Source: Candidatus Avoscillospira avicola | Lineage (GTDB): Bacteria; Bacillota; Clostridia; Oscillospirales; Oscillospiraceae | Reading direction: 5' to 3' | DNA length: 64,000 nucleotides | NCBI GenBank assembly: GCA_018712245.1 | Contig: DVHE01000007.1 | Span: 45,988 to 109,987 of the forward strand | Part shown: positions 16,101-23,519 of the stretch, one piece after another | How positions within the stretch are numbered: position 1 is the first letter of the stretch | How the letters are laid out: every line of letters starts with the position of its first letter | The notes under the pieces: generated by a model | Told to the model about the DNA's origin: nothing | What the model saw: only the letters and a program-made list of their open reading frames with translations | Databases searched by the model: none | Translations under genes and position numbers: made by a program

Positions 16101-17705
16101 ATGTACCAGGCGCTTTATCGAAAATACCGGCCCCAGACCTTTGACGATGTGGTGGGGCAGCACGCCGTCACCCAGACGCTGCGGACGCAGCTGATGACCG
16201 GGCGCATCAGCCACGCCTACCTCTTCACCGGCACCCGCGGCACCGGCAAGACCTCCTGCGCCAAGATTTTGGCCAAGGCCCTCAACTGTACCGACCTCCA
16301 GGACGGCAGCCCCTGCGGCCACTGCGCCGCCTGCCGGGCCATCGACTCAGGCAGATGCATGGACGTTTTGGAGATCGACGCGGCCTCCAACAACGGCGTC
16401 GATCAGGTCCGCGCCCTCCGGGACGACGCGGTCTACACCCCGTCGGAGGTCAGCAAGCGGGTGTATATCATCGACGAGGTGCATATGCTCTCCATGGCGG
16501 CCTTCAACGCCCTGTTGAAGATCATTGAGGAGCCGCCGGAGCATCTGGTGTTTATTCTGGCCACCACGGAGCTGCAAAAGGTTCCGGCGACCATTCTCTC
16601 CCGGTGTCAGCGGTTTTCCTTCCGGCGGCTGCTGCCGGAGGACATCGCCGGGCGCCTCAACTATATCGCCTATCAGGAAAAGATCGACCTGGAGCCGGAG
16701 GCCTGCCGTCTGCTGGCGCGCCTGGCCGACGGCGCCCTGCGCGACGGCGTGAGCCTGCTGGACCAGTGTGCTTCGGCGGCGGAGGGCGCGGTGACGGCGG
16801 AGCTGGTCTGCGAGGCCCTGGGCCTGGCGGGGCAGCAGCGCACCGGTTCGCTGATGGAGGCCGTGGCCCGGCAGGACGCCAAGACGGCGCTGTCCCTCTT
16901 CGCCGGCCTCTACGCCGCCGGCAAGGACATCGCCGCCATGCTGGATGAGCTTTTGGCCCTCAGCCGCGACCTGCTGATTTTGAAGGCGGCGCCGGAAAGC
17001 GGCCTTGCCATGCTCTCGGGCGTGGCCTCGGAGCAGGAGGTGGACCGGCTGCTGGCGGCGTTCACCGCCGGGGAGCTGCTGCGGATCACCACGGTCCTCC
17101 AGGAGACGGCGGCTGGCTTTGCCAAGAGCGCCAACCGCCGCATCGACGCGGAGCTGTGCCTGCTGCGGCTGTGCCAGCCGGCCCTGGACCAGGACCTCTC
17201 AGGCCTCACGGCCCGGGTCAGCCGGATGGAGAGCCAGCTGGCCTCCGGCGTTTTGCCGGCGGCCCCGGCAGCCCGGCCCCAGCCGGAGGCGGAGGAGCTG
17301 CCGCCGCCCCCGGACGACTGCGACGCCCCGCCCGAGACGCCCCAGGCTGCCGAGACGCCGCCGCCCGCCGCGCCGGAGGGCTTCTGGCCCGACCTGGTCG
17401 CGCAGCTCAAGCGGGAAATCCCCAGCAAGTGCAAGGGCTTTTTCGCTGTGGAGGGGCCGGTGCGGCCCCAGCTGGAGGGGCAGCTGCTGACCCTGGTGGC
17501 CGAGAGCGGCTTCGTCAAAAAGGTAGTGGACATCCCGGAGGTGCTGGAGCCGGCGGCCCGCATTGCCTCGGGCCTGCTGGGCGGAAGCATCCGGGTGCGG
17601 TGCGTCCAGCGGGGGAAGCAGACCGCCGCCGGCGCGGACGATCCCATGCGTGCGCTCCTCTCCTTCGGGCAGGAGCATAGCGATATCATCACGATCAAAG
17701 AATAA
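16101..17705 (+). CDS. dnaX: DNA polymerase III subunit gamma/tau
   Basis: 534 residues. The AAA+ clamp-loader core has Walker A GTRGTGKTS near 44-52, a four-Cys zinc module starting CTDLQDGSPCGHCAACRA, DEVHML, and the SRCQRFSFRR sensor region. Domain III ends near 370, followed by a Pro-rich linker (about 385-425) and a C-terminal tau-like domain. It loads the beta clamp during replication. Start 16101 has GGAGAGGAGG upstream. A TATAAT at 16062-16067 is a possible -10. No A-rich slippery site for a gamma form was seen. It begins the dnaX-ybaB-recR operon typical of Firmicutes; no SRP RNA gene was found upstream. Confidence 0.95.
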   Translation: MYQALYRKYRPQTFDDVVGQHAVTQTLRTQLMTGRISHAYLFTGTRGTGKTSCAKILAKALNCTDLQDGSPCGHCAACRAIDSGRCMDVLEIDAASNNGVDQVRALRDDAVYTPSEVSKRVYIIDEVHMLSMAAFNALLKIIEEPPEHLVFILATTELQKVPATILSRCQRFSFRRLLPEDIAGRLNYIAYQEKIDLEPEACRLLARLADGALRDGVSLLDQCASAAEGAVTAELVCEALGLAGQQRTGSLMEAVARQDAKTALSLFAGLYAAGKDIAAMLDELLALSRDLLILKAAPESGLAMLSGVASEQEVDRLLAAFTAGELLRITTVLQETAAGFAKSANRRIDAELCLLRLCQPALDQDLSGLTARVSRMESQLASGVLPAAPAARPQPEAEELPPPPDDCDAPPETPQAAETPPPAAPEGFWPDLVAQLKREIPSKCKGFFAVEGPVRPQLEGQLLTLVAESGFVKKVVDIPEVLEPAARIASGLLGGSIRVRCVQRGKQTAAGADDPMRALLSFGQEHSDIITIKE

Positions 17706-17717
17706 GGAGTTTTTTCT

Positions 17718-18065
17718 ATGGCAAAAGGTGGATACCGGGGCGGGATGCCCATGGGCGGCATGAATATGAACATGATCAAGCAGGCCCAGAAGATGCAGCA
17801 GGAAATGCTGAAAATGCAGCAGGAAATGGAGACCCGGGAGTATGAGGCCACCGCCGGCGGCGGCATGATTACGGCGGCGGTCAACGGCAAGTATGAGCTG
17901 CTGCGGCTGACCATCGACCCCGAGGCGGTGGACCCGGAGGACGTGGAGATGCTCCAGGACATGGTCATCGCCGCCGTCAACGAGGCCATGCGCAAGGCCC
18001 AGGCCGAATCCGCCGCCACCATGGGCAAGCTCACCGGCGGCCTGAACCTGGGAGGTCTCCTCTGA
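17718..18065 (+). CDS. YbaB/EbfC family nucleoid-associated protein
   Basis: 115 residues. Gly/Met-rich N-terminus, then a helix rich in Gln/Met/Lys (KQAQKMQQEMLKMQQEM), then the YbaB core with TAGGGMITAAVNGKYELL and the conserved IDPEAVDPEDVEMLQDMVIAAVNEA. Forms DNA-binding dimers in characterised homologues. Sits 12 bases after dnaX and 1 base before recR, the classic recombination/replication trio. AAGGAG precedes the start. Confidence 0.95.
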   Translation: MAKGGYRGGMPMGGMNMNMIKQAQKMQQEMLKMQQEMETREYEATAGGGMITAAVNGKYELLRLTIDPEAVDPEDVEMLQDMVIAAVNEAMRKAQAESAATMGKLTGGLNLGGLL

Positions 18066-18066
18066 G

Positions 18067-18666
18067 ATGCGACCCTTTCCCGCCGCGCTGGAGCGGCTGA
18101 CCGAGCAATTCGCCCGCCTGCCGGGCATCGGCGGCAAGACGGCCCAGCGGCTGGCCTTCCATGTGCTGAGCCTGCCGCTGGAGGAGGCCGAGGCCTTCGC
18201 CCAGACCATTGTGGACGCCAAGAAGACCGTCCACACCTGCAGCGTCTGCCAAAATCTCACCGATCAGGAACGCTGCGCCATCTGCGAAGACCCCCAGCGG
18301 GACCACGGCGTGGTCTGCGTGGTGGCGGAGCCGCGGGATGTGGCGGCGCTGGAGCGCTCCCGGGAGTACCAGGGGGTCTACCACGTCCTCCACGGCGTCA
18401 TTTCCCCGCTGAACCACGTGGGGCCCGACGACCTGAAGCTCCGGGAGCTGCTGGCCCGCGTGGCCCAGGGCGGCGTCCGGGAGGTCATCATGGCCACCAA
18501 CCCCGACACCGAGGGCGAGGCCACGGCCATGTATGTCAGCCGCCTCTTGAAGCCGCTGGAGGTCAAGGTGACGCGGCTGGCCTACGGCATCCCGGTGGGC
18601 AGCCAGCTGGAGTACGCCGACGAGGTGACGCTGCTGCGGGCCCTGGAGGGCCGCCGGGAGATTTGA
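18067..18666 (+). CDS. recR: Recombination mediator protein RecR
   Basis: 199 residues, full length. N-terminal helix-hairpin-helix (LPGIGGKTAQRLAFH), four-Cys zinc finger (CSVCQNLTDQERCAIC), TOPRIM domain (VVAEPRDVAALE ... VIMATNPDTEGEATAMYV), and the C-terminal Walker-B-like LAYGIPVGSQLEYAD. Works with RecF/RecO to load RecA on gapped DNA. Starts 1 base after the ybaB stop. The next promoter begins 16 bases after its stop. Confidence 0.97.
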   Translation: MRPFPAALERLTEQFARLPGIGGKTAQRLAFHVLSLPLEEAEAFAQTIVDAKKTVHTCSVCQNLTDQERCAICEDPQRDHGVVCVVAEPRDVAALERSREYQGVYHVLHGVISPLNHVGPDDLKLRELLARVAQGGVREVIMATNPDTEGEATAMYVSRLLKPLEVKVTRLAYGIPVGSQLEYADEVTLLRALEGRREI

Positions 18667-18681
18667 GCGCCGGAAAACGGC

Positions 18682-18710
18682 TTGACAAACGGCGGAAAAT
18701 CCGCTACTAT
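18682..18710 (+). promoter_or_regulatory. Sigma-A promoter of the riboswitch-controlled purine genes
   Basis: Consensus TTGACA (18682-18687), 17-base spacer, TACTAT (18705-18710). Transcription would start near 18717, just ahead of the riboswitch aptamer. Confidence 0.82.
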
Positions 18711-18720
18711 GAGGAAGCAA

Positions 18721-18793
18721 GGGCTTTTGCGACTGACGGAGTCGGTGGATCACCACCAGGGAGCAAAAGCTGATATGTGCCGGCCGTCTGGGC
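18721..18793 (+). ncRNA. ZTP riboswitch aptamer (pfl motif)
   Basis: Recognised from the pfl/ZTP consensus. P1 is GCTTTTGC (18723-18730) paired with GCAAAAGC (18763-18770). Inside it are GACTGACGG, a P2 hairpin GGTGG/CCACC (18744-18748, 18753-18757, loop ATCA), and CAGGGAGC. After a linker comes the conserved CCGGCCGTCTGGGC (18780-18793), which forms P3 and the pseudoknot. Ligands are ZTP and ZMP (AICAR ribotide), which accumulate when 10-formyl-THF is short. Both downstream genes act at the AICAR-to-IMP steps, which fits the ligand. Confidence 0.9.
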
Positions 18794-18826
18794 AGTTCTA
18801 TTCGTTTGGATAGGACTGCCTTTTTT
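18791..18826 (+). terminator. Riboswitch expression-platform terminator
   Basis: 11-bp stem (18791-18801 with 18810-18820, one G-U pair), then six T residues. Its 5' arm shares GGC at 18791-18793 with the conserved end of the ZTP aptamer, so ligand-bound aptamer should block the terminator. That predicts a transcriptional ON switch, as in characterised ZTP riboswitches. Confidence 0.85.
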
Positions 18827-18857
18827 GTTTCGGCAAACTACTTTTGAGGTGAAGGAT

Positions 18858-19580
18858 ATGGACATTTATCAGAAGCTGGACGCCGCAGCGTACCTGCGCG
18901 GCAACGAGTATCCGGGCCGCGGCGTGCTGCTGGGCATGAGCCCCAGCGGGAAGGCTGTGCTGGCCTATTTCATCATGGGCCGCAGCGACAACAGCCGCAA
19001 CCGCGTCTTTACCACCCAGGGCGACGACGTCATCATCCACCCCTACGACGCCAGTAAGGTGGAAGACCCCTCGCTCATCATCTACGCGCCGGTGCGCACC
19101 GAAGGGCTCCAGACCATCGTCACCAACGGCGACCAGACCGACACCATCCTCACCCACCTGCGCAGCGGCGGCTCCTTCCAGACGGCCCTCCAGACCCGCT
19201 GCTTCGAGCCGGACGCCCCCAATCTGACGCCCCGCATCAGCGGCATCCTGCACCTGGGAACGCCGGACTTTACCTATGAGCTGAGCATTCTCAAGAGCGC
19301 CGACGCCGCAGGCACCGGCTGCAATCGCTACTACTACGCCTATCCGGCCCTCCCCGGCCTGGGCCATTTGATCCATACCTACGAGGAAAACGGCAATCCC
19401 ATTCCCACCTTCCAGGGCGAGCCCCGGCGGATCGACGTGCCTGAGGACCTGGACGCCTTTACCGAGACCCTCTGGCAAAACCTCAACGAGCAGAACCGCA
19501 TCTCCCTCTACGTCCGCTACACCGACCCGGTGACGGGCCGGTACGAGAGCCGCCTCATCAACAAGTTTGGAAAGGATTGA
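18858..19580 (+). CDS. IMP cyclohydrolase, PurO-like family
   Basis: 240 residues. N-terminus DIYQKLDAAAYLRGNEYPGRGVLLG, then YFIMGRSDNSRNRVF and a C-terminal PALPGLGHLIHTYEENGNPIPTF match the stand-alone IMP_cyclohyd family (PurO type) by recognition. It would close FAICAR to IMP, the last step of de novo purine synthesis. Start 18858 (GAGGTGAAGG upstream) lies after the terminator; an upstream in-frame start inside the terminator is rejected. The stop overlaps the region just before the transformylase gene. This split arrangement replaces the usual two-domain PurH. Confidence 0.82.
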   Translation: MDIYQKLDAAAYLRGNEYPGRGVLLGMSPSGKAVLAYFIMGRSDNSRNRVFTTQGDDVIIHPYDASKVEDPSLIIYAPVRTEGLQTIVTNGDQTDTILTHLRSGGSFQTALQTRCFEPDAPNLTPRISGILHLGTPDFTYELSILKSADAAGTGCNRYYYAYPALPGLGHLIHTYEENGNPIPTFQGEPRRIDVPEDLDAFTETLWQNLNEQNRISLYVRYTDPVTGRYESRLINKFGKD

Positions 19581-19585
19581 GTATC

Positions 19586-20770
19586 ATGCAGGAATTTGAA
19601 CTGAAGTACGGCTGCAACCCCAACCAGAAGCCCGCTAAAATCTACATGGCCGACGGCAGTGAGCTGCCCATCACCATCCTCAACGGACGGCCCGGCTATA
19701 TCAACTTCCTGGACGCTCTCAACAGCTATCAGCTGGTCAAGGAGCTGAAGGCCGCCACCGGCATGGTCTGCGCCACCTCCTTCAAGCACGTGAGCCCCAC
19801 CTCCGCCGCATTGGGCCGTCCCCTGTCCCCGGCGCTGAAAAAGGCCTGCTTCGTGGACGACGTGGAGGGCTTGGACGAATCCCCCCTGGCCTGCGCCTAT
19901 GCCCGGGCGAGAGGCACCGACCGGATGAGCTCCTTCGGCGACTGGATCGCCCTGAGCGACGTCTGTGACGCCACCACGGCCCAGCTCATCAAGCGGGAGG
20001 TCTCCGACGGCGTCATCGCTCCCGGCTACACCGACGAGGCGCTGGAAATCCTCAAGACCAAGCGCAAGGGCGGCTACAACGTGGTGGCCATCGACCCGGA
20101 CTATGTCCCCGCTGCCCAGGAGATCAAGCAGGTCTACGGCATCACCTTTGAACAGGGCCGCAACAACTTCAAGATCGACGAAGCGCTCCTCTCCAACCTG
20201 GTGACGGAGAACAAGACCCTCTCCCGGGAGGACCAGCTGAACCTGCTGGTGGCCCTCATCACCCTCAAATACACCCAGTCCAACTCCGTCTGCTACGCGG
20301 TGGACGGCCAGGCTATCGGCGTGGGCGCCGGCCAGCAGAGCCGCATCCACTGCACCCGCCTGGCCGGCAACAAGGCTGACCTCTGGCACCTGCGGCAGCA
20401 TGAGAAGGTGCTGAACCTGCCCTTCCGCCCCGAGCTGGGCCGCCCCGAGCGGGACAACGTCATCGACGTCTATCTCAATGAGGATTATATGGACGTCCTG
20501 GCTGACGGCGCCTGGCAGAACTACTTCACGGAGCAGCCCGCGCCCTTCCCCCGGGCCGAGCAGCGGGCTTACCTGGCCGCCCTCACCGGCGTGGCCCTGG
20601 GCTCCGACGCCTTCTTCCCCTTCCCGGACAACATCGAGCGGGCGGCCAAGAGCGGCGTCAGCGTCATCGCCCAGCCCGGCGGCTCCGTCCGGGACGACCT
20701 GGTCATCGACTGCTGCAATAAGTACGGCATGGCCATGGCCTTCACCGGGATGCGCCTGTTCCACCACTGA
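19586..20770 (+). CDS. Stand-alone AICAR transformylase (PurH C-terminal type)
   Basis: 394 residues, containing only the AICARFT half of PurH: no MGS-like cyclohydrolase domain at the N-terminus. Catalytic-region motifs are SFKHVSPTSAALG (Lys-His pair) and the active-site loop GAGQQSRIHCTRLAGNKA; the end is FPFPDNIERAAKSGVSVIAQPGGSVRDD then MAFTGMRLFHH. It transfers formyl from 10-formyl-THF to AICAR, giving FAICAR for the upstream cyclohydrolase. ATG 19586 chosen over a TTG at 19577 because AAAGGA ends at 19576, giving a 9-base spacing to the ATG. Controlled by the ZTP riboswitch. Terminator follows. Confidence 0.92.
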   Translation: MQEFELKYGCNPNQKPAKIYMADGSELPITILNGRPGYINFLDALNSYQLVKELKAATGMVCATSFKHVSPTSAALGRPLSPALKKACFVDDVEGLDESPLACAYARARGTDRMSSFGDWIALSDVCDATTAQLIKREVSDGVIAPGYTDEALEILKTKRKGGYNVVAIDPDYVPAAQEIKQVYGITFEQGRNNFKIDEALLSNLVTENKTLSREDQLNLLVALITLKYTQSNSVCYAVDGQAIGVGAGQQSRIHCTRLAGNKADLWHLRQHEKVLNLPFRPELGRPERDNVIDVYLNEDYMDVLADGAWQNYFTEQPAPFPRAEQRAYLAALTGVALGSDAFFPFPDNIERAAKSGVSVIAQPGGSVRDDLVIDCCNKYGMAMAFTGMRLFHH

Positions 20771-20788
20771 TTTCAGGGTATTTTTCCT

Positions 20789-20819
20789 CCTTCGGCACCC
20801 ATTGCCGGAGGATTTTTTT
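20789..20819 (+). terminator. Intrinsic terminator after AICAR transformylase gene
   Basis: CCTTCGGCA (20789-20797) pairs with TGCCGGAGG (20803-20811), then A and seven T residues. Confidence 0.85.
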
Positions 20820-20826
20820 AAAATTC

Positions 20827-20854
20827 TGCAACCAGGGACACGGAACGTCGTCTA
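20827..20854 (+). promoter_or_regulatory. Candidate ECF-type promoter, probably autoregulated
   Basis: TGCAACC (20827-20833), 15-base spacer, CGTCTA (20849-20854), 47 bases before the sigma gene. The AAC-containing -35 and CGTC -10 resemble ECF promoters; assignment to this sigma factor is inference. Confidence 0.5.
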
Positions 20855-20901
20855 TTTTCACAGAGAAAGAAACGCAAGGAACGCGGGAAGGGAGCGCAGC
20901 C

Positions 20902-21462
20902 ATGGAGGACTGTGAGATCATCCGGCTCTACTGGGCCAGAGAGGAGCGGGCCTTGGAAGAGACCCACCGAAAGTACGGCAGCTACTGCTGGACCATCGCC
21001 CACAACATCCTCCGCAACCGGGAGGACAGCGACGAGTGCGTCAACGATACATACCTCCGGGCCTGGAACGCCATGCCGCCGCAGCGGCCCGCCATTTTGC
21101 CGGCCTTCCTGGGGAAAATCACCCGCAATCTCTCCCTGGACCGGTGCAAGGCCCGGCTGGCAGCCCGGCGGGGCGGCGGACAGCTTTCCATTGCACTGGA
21201 GGAGCTGGGCGACTGCCTCTCCGGCGGCGACACGCCGGAGGAGGTCGTCTCCGCGGCGGAGCTGGGCCGAGCCATCGACCGATTTTTGCGTACCCTGCCG
21301 GATAAGGACTGCTGCATCTTCCTCCGGCGGTACTGGTATCTGGACGCCGTGGGCGATATCGCCCGGCGCTATCACATGGCGGAGGGCTCGGTGAAATCCA
21401 GCCTGTTCCGCACCCGGAAGAAACTCCGGGAGTATTTACAGCAGGAAGGAGTGTGGGCATAA
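20902..21462 (+). CDS. ECF-type RNA polymerase sigma factor
   Basis: 186 residues with only sigma regions 2 and 4. Region 2 includes ILRNREDSDECVNDTYLRAWNAMPP and FLGKITRNLSLDRCKA. Region 4 includes LPDKDCCIFLRRYWYLDAVGDIARRYHMAEGSVKSSLFRTRKKLREYL, the -35-recognising helix-turn-helix. GGGAAGGGAG precedes the ATG. The next gene starts on the last base of its stop codon and encodes a single-helix membrane protein, the usual anti-sigma arrangement. The inducing signal is unknown. Confidence 0.9.
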   Translation: MEDCEIIRLYWAREERALEETHRKYGSYCWTIAHNILRNREDSDECVNDTYLRAWNAMPPQRPAILPAFLGKITRNLSLDRCKARLAARRGGGQLSIALEELGDCLSGGDTPEEVVSAAELGRAIDRFLRTLPDKDCCIFLRRYWYLDAVGDIARRYHMAEGSVKSSLFRTRKKLREYLQQEGVWA

Positions 21463-22481
21463 TGGATCGGCGCGAGAATATGCTGGATGCCATCGGGGAA
21501 GTGGGCAGCGATCTGATCGTCCAGGCGGAGACCAAGCGCTTTGCTCCCGGGCCGCTGCGCCGCTGGGGCGGATTGGCCGCAGCGCTGGTACTGGTGATCG
21601 GCCTGACGGCGCTGGCGCTGCCCTGGCTCCAGAACAACGACGAGGCATCCAACGCCCTTTCCTCCACCGAGAGCGACACCGCGGTCGGTACCGACACACC
21701 GACTGACACCGACACAGAGACGGCAATTGACCCGATGACGGACGATACGGCAGAGGACACCGCTTCTCCCGACGAGGCTGCCGATGATCCTGAGCTGGAG
21801 CTGAACACGGAGGATATTCCCGAGGGCGAGGAAGAGGACCCTGTGGACAGCATTCAGGTGCAAGACAGCTGGACGCTGAGCCTGCCCACCTATGAGGACG
21901 CCCAGGAGCTCTGGTACAGCGGGCGGGGCGATCAGCTCATTTCCAACTTTGTCACCACGCTGGAGCTGGGATGGAACGGCTTCAACGACCCGATTTTGAA
22001 CTTTGAAGATCCTGAGGAACTCTCCAGCCAAGCCCTGCTGCGGTTTTTCCTGCTGATTCTCAACCAGCAGAAGGGCAACGGCTGGTACAACGGTCCCAGC
22101 TACGAGACCCGCTGGTTTGAGGCGCAGGCGGATTTGCCGGCAGATTCCCCCTATGCCGCCCTGGGTGGGTGGTACGACATCCCGGTGGATGAGCTGCAGG
22201 CGACCCTGAGCTGCTGGCTTCCGTCCTATCAATTCTCGCCCGAGGAGCTGAGCAGTTACGTCCCCGAGGAGAACGTCATCCGCCTGGAAACCGTCTATCT
22301 CCAGGAGAAAGAGGGCTTCTTGCAGCTGGAGGCGGCGGAGTTTGACGATGAAAACCAAACGATGGCCCTGACCGTGACCCGCTTCAGCGACAGTGAAATG
22401 CAGTGGCCCATCGTCAGCCGCGTGTATGTGCTTCACTTTGAGCGGGGCATGGTGAACTATGTAAGCATCCTACAAGACTGA
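21462..22481 (+). CDS. Putative anti-sigma factor, membrane-anchored, with acidic linker
   Basis: 339 residues. The N-terminal RRENMLDAIGEVGSDLIVQAE helix is typical of clostridial anti-sigma proteins linked to such ECF factors. One membrane helix follows (GGLAAALVLVIGLTALALPWL, about 39-59), then an external Asp/Thr/Glu-rich linker (about 65-130) and a roughly 200-residue outer domain without a recognised motif. ATG 21462 chosen over GTG 21453 because GGAAGGAG lies 10 bases before it. Overlaps the sigma stop by 1 base. Role inferred mainly from synteny and topology. Confidence 0.75.
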   Translation: MDRRENMLDAIGEVGSDLIVQAETKRFAPGPLRRWGGLAAALVLVIGLTALALPWLQNNDEASNALSSTESDTAVGTDTPTDTDTETAIDPMTDDTAEDTASPDEAADDPELELNTEDIPEGEEEDPVDSIQVQDSWTLSLPTYEDAQELWYSGRGDQLISNFVTTLELGWNGFNDPILNFEDPEELSSQALLRFFLLILNQQKGNGWYNGPSYETRWFEAQADLPADSPYAALGGWYDIPVDELQATLSCWLPSYQFSPEELSSYVPEENVIRLETVYLQEKEGFLQLEAAEFDDENQTMALTVTRFSDSEMQWPIVSRVYVLHFERGMVNYVSILQD

Positions 22482-22528
22482 CGGCCCGTTTTTCTGCTTC
22501 TGCTGTCTGTGTTTTTTTGAAATATCCA

Positions 22529-22557
22529 TTGCAGAATCCAAGTAAACACGATATAAT
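22529..22557 (+). promoter_or_regulatory. Sigma-A promoter for the SDR-PHP pair
   Basis: TTGCAG (22529-22534), 17-base spacer, consensus TATAAT (22552-22557), in an AT-rich stretch 73 bases before the ATG. Confidence 0.75.
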
Positions 22558-22630
22558 CAATATAAAACAACAGCCGTTGCCAGGCCGGCTCCCCGGCGCT
22601 GGTAAAATATGCAAAAGGAGCGAAAGCAGT

Positions 22631-23509
22631 ATGGGCATTGATATGAGCAAGTGGCAGGAGATTGCCAAAGCGCGCATCCATGACCGCCCCGCCGGCGAAG
22701 GTCGCCTGGCAGGAAAAATCAGCATCGTCACCGGTGCTGCCCAGGGATTTGGCAAGGGCATCGCCGAGGAACTTTACAAGGAAGGAGCCACGGTGGTCAT
22801 CGCGGATATGAATGTGCCGCTGGCCGAGCAGGTGGCCCAGGAGCTGGGCGAGCGGGCCTGCGCCATCGCCGTCAACGTGGCCGACGAGGAATCGGTGGCC
22901 CACATGGTGGCCGAGACCGTGGAGCGCTACGGCGGCCTGGACCTGATGCTCTCCAATGCCGGTGTCGTCCGCTCCGGCCCCATCGCCCAGATGGAGAAAA
23001 AGGACTTTGACTTTGTCACCAACATCAACTATACCGGCTTCTTCCTCTGTGCCAAGTATGCTGCCATCATCATGCAGGCACAGCACGAGGCCGACCCCGA
23101 CGCGATGTTCGACATCATCACCCTCAACTCCAAATCCGGTCTGGAGGGCTCCAATAAGAACTTCGCCTACGCTGGCTCTAAGTTCGGCGGCATCGGCCTG
23201 ACCCAGAGCTTTGCCCTGGAGCTGTGCGCCTACAACATCAAGGTCAACGCCGTCTGCCCCGGCAACTTCCTGGATGGACCCCTGTGGTCCGACCCGGAGC
23301 GGGGCCTGTTCGTGCAGTACCTCAAGGCCGGCAAGGTCCCCGGCGCCAAGACCGTGGAGGACGTCCGCCGGTTCTACGAGGCCAAGGTGCCCATGAACCG
23401 CGGCTGCCTGCCGCTGGATGTGGCCCGGGCCGTGATGTACTGCGTGGAGCAGAAGTATGAGACCGGCCAGGCTATCCCTGTCACCGGCGGCCAGGTCATG
23501 CTCAACTGA
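22631..23509 (+). CDS. Short-chain dehydrogenase/reductase
   Basis: 292 residues. SDR motifs: cofactor site TGAAQGFGKG near residue 37, NAG (SNAGVV), Ser in ITLNSKSG and the YAGSK catalytic Tyr/Lys pair, then VNAVCPGNF. The N-terminal extension of about 30 residues and the insertion LWSDPERGLFVQYLKAGKVPG resemble sorbitol-6-phosphate-dehydrogenase-like SDRs, so a sugar alcohol or sugar-phosphate substrate is possible but not shown. Start 22631 has AAAAGGAG upstream. The PHP gene follows after 10 bases. Confidence 0.85.
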   Translation: MGIDMSKWQEIAKARIHDRPAGEGRLAGKISIVTGAAQGFGKGIAEELYKEGATVVIADMNVPLAEQVAQELGERACAIAVNVADEESVAHMVAETVERYGGLDLMLSNAGVVRSGPIAQMEKKDFDFVTNINYTGFFLCAKYAAIIMQAQHEADPDAMFDIITLNSKSGLEGSNKNFAYAGSKFGGIGLTQSFALELCAYNIKVNAVCPGNFLDGPLWSDPERGLFVQYLKAGKVPGAKTVEDVRRFYEAKVPMNRGCLPLDVARAVMYCVEQKYETGQAIPVTGGQVMLN

Positions 23510-23519
23510 GGACGCCGCC

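Noticed and set aside
19577..19585. TTG start for AICAR transformylase
   Set aside because: The ribosome site AAAGGA abuts it; the ATG at 19586 has normal spacing.
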